Assembly (NCBI GenBank): GCA_009731375.1
Contig: BJOX01000008.1
Span: 1,043,645 to 1,073,426 of the forward strand
Source: Paulinella micropora
Lineage: Eukaryota; Cercozoa; Imbricatea; Euglyphida
DNA length: 29,782 bases
Direction: 5' to 3'
Under the pieces are notes generated by a model. It had not been told where the DNA came from. It did no database searches and saw only the letters and a program-made list of their open reading frames with translations. Numbering within the stretch: position 1 is the stretch's first letter; each line of letters opens with the position of its first letter. Of the stretch, positions 28,203 through 29,782 are shown piece after piece. Position numbers and translations under genes: made by a program.

Positions 28203-29782
28203 ATGGCTAGACTTTATATTTGTTGCGGAGTGGAAGAAAAGCGATGGGCAGTGGCAGAGTCGGAACGCGAACTTGCTCGGGTGCGGACAGAGTGGGCCTC
28301 CCAGGGCTTAACTGCTGAGCGGCAACGATCGTATGTGCTTCGATCGTCGCGCCACGCCTTGTGCAACAGCCAAGAGCTGGTAGTGCTGGTGTTTTCTTCT
28401 TCTTCGTCTTCGTCTTCTTCGGAAGTGGGCGGCTGCTTTAGGCGCAGAGTGACGGTAGCAGGTCCCGAGCTGGAGCCGGTGGAGTCAGCGCGTTGGTTAA
28501 GAATGGCAGTGGAGGTCCCCGGCCAGCGCCGACAGCAGCTGCCGGCGCTGGCAGGTAGTCTGCTCGGACTAGGTAGCTTTTATTCTCCGCAGGAACAGCG
28601 TTGGAGCAGCGGTCACCACAAGCTGGCGTGCGCGCTTGTGGCGCTCTGCCACAGTGCCCCGCTCTGCCCCCGGGGGCCGACAACGTGTCAGTAGCTCTGC
28701 TGTTGTGGGCCAGCAGCGAAAGTTGCCAGGACGAGGTTTGCAGCTGCGCGGCCCCCTTGCTGGACATGGCCCACTGGGAGAAGCTTGTTTGGCAACTGTT
28801 GGCAGACCTGTGCCGTTCGAGCGCTGCAGCAGCCGCGCACCCGTTGCGGCCCGCCGCCGTCGGAGGAGGAGGAGGGGGGGCGGCGGAGGTCTCTGACTAC
28901 CGCGCCAGGCTGCTGGACACCGTGCTGCACCGGCTGGCTCAGGTGCGGGATCGCTTTGCGCGCCTGCACCTGAACGCCAAGGCTGCTTGGGTGCCTCTGT
29001 GGCTGCACTGGCACAGCAAGACAGAGGGTCCCTGCGCTGGACCCCCGCCTCCCCCTCCCGTGCTGCCCCCGGCGGCCCCACCGACGCTGGCCCTGGCCTG
29101 GGAAGTGTGCGCCGAGCTGTCACGGCAGTCGGGTCTGCCTTGGACCGAAGAGGCAGAAGCTCGTCCGTCCCCGTTGGATGTTTGCCTGTCATGGCTGTCG
29201 AGCCCGCCCCCTCAGCTTGAAAAAGAAGAAGCGACGGAGGCCAGCGCAACAACTGCTGCTGCGGCTACTGCCGCCGGCAGCTGGGGGGCGGGGCGGGTCC
29301 CCCTATCCCCCGCCTGTGCCTGGTGGGCGGACTCTGCGCGTGCTCGCACGCTGTTCAGTGCGGGCCCACTGCCGGCGGGGCCGGCACAGACGACCTGGTG
29401 CGCCAGTCGTTGGTTTAGTTCGGGTCTGGCAGAACACGCCGCCTGGTCGCAGCCCGCGCTCCTCGGCCCGGGGGGGCGGGGCTTGCAGCGGCGGCCGATA
29501 GCGCGGGCTGCTGGGGCTTTGGCCTGGACGAGCGCTGGTTTCGGGCCTACACCGACTGGTTTGCGGCCGGGGCTGCTGACGCGCAGACGTCAGACGTCAA
29601 TAAGTGCTACCAACTCGCTTTAGCCGTCCTCCTCTGCCCGGCGGGCCGCTGCTGCCGGGTGCGGCCCGACGCTTTACCCTGTGAGGCGGTCTGGGGCGCT
29701 GCCTGGGTGCAGGCGGGCCTGGTGCGACGTGGTGCCGGCGGTAGGGGGGTCTACCTGATCCCCTGCGCAGGTTCCGGCCCCA
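28203..29782 (+). CDS. Unrecognised protein, frameshifted and cut by the window end
   Basis: An ATG in good context (ATAGATGG) at 28,203 opens a frame to about 28,690. Coding character then continues in the 28,601-29,623 frame (GADNVSVALLLWASSESCQDE onward). From about 29,470 it moves to a third frame (CWGFGLDERWFRAYTDWF) that stays open to the last base. The switches coincide with GCCCCCGGGGG (about 28,667-28,677) and GGGGGGG (about 29,470). The protein is rich in Ala, Leu, Trp and Cys, with Ser, Gly and Pro low-complexity runs. I see no signal peptide, membrane segment or known motif. The GC bias and the neighbours suggest it belongs to the same viral-like element. Confidence 0.5.

Overview
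The window is eukaryotic and has two contrasting halves that meet at an assembly gap (13,096-13,105). Positions 1 to about 13,000 look like AT-rich host genome full of simple repeats: long (AATC)n, (ATCC)n, (AAC)n and (AAT)n arrays, a tRNA-derived SINE-like unit, and the decayed 3' half of a Ty1/copia-type retrotransposon on the minus strand (about 11,036-12,957). I recognise no intact host gene there. The sequence does not identify the host; a repeat-rich invertebrate, protist or alga would all fit.

From about 13,194 to the right edge the DNA is GC-rich and densely coding, and it looks like part of a large dsDNA virus or virus-like element. In order it holds: a very large type I membrane glycoprotein (+, 13,194-20,610) with a signal peptide, an internal hydrophobic segment, coiled coils and a C-terminal anchor; a UL9/Herpes_ori_bp-type origin-binding superfamily 2 helicase (-, 20,658-24,153); an archaeo-eukaryotic primase with a UL52/PrimPol-type zinc finger (-, about 24,661-26,154); a divergent protein-kinase-fold enzyme (-, 26,615-27,985); and an unrecognised protein running off the window (+, from 28,203). 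An origin-binding helicase beside a primase makes a replication module of the kind known from herpesviruses and some other large DNA viruses. The glycoprotein would be an envelope or surface protein. I cannot place the lineage; no DNA polymerase, capsid or terminase gene is in view.

The element looks at least partly decayed. The helicase frame holds in-frame TGA and TAG codons and one frameshift. The primase has two frameshifts and Asn where the third catalytic Asp is expected. The glycoprotein and the right-hand gene change frame mostly at G/C homopolymers, which could be sequencing error instead. Two 10-N gaps inside the glycoprotein are flanked by the same 34-nt and 26-nt sequence on each side, so they look like unmerged contig overlaps and not missing sequence. 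The kinase frame is intact and keeps all its expected catalytic residues. Gene ends look eukaryotic, with AATAAA/ATTAAA signals. The kinase 3' UTR carries an array of GC-rich hairpins with a compensated stem change.
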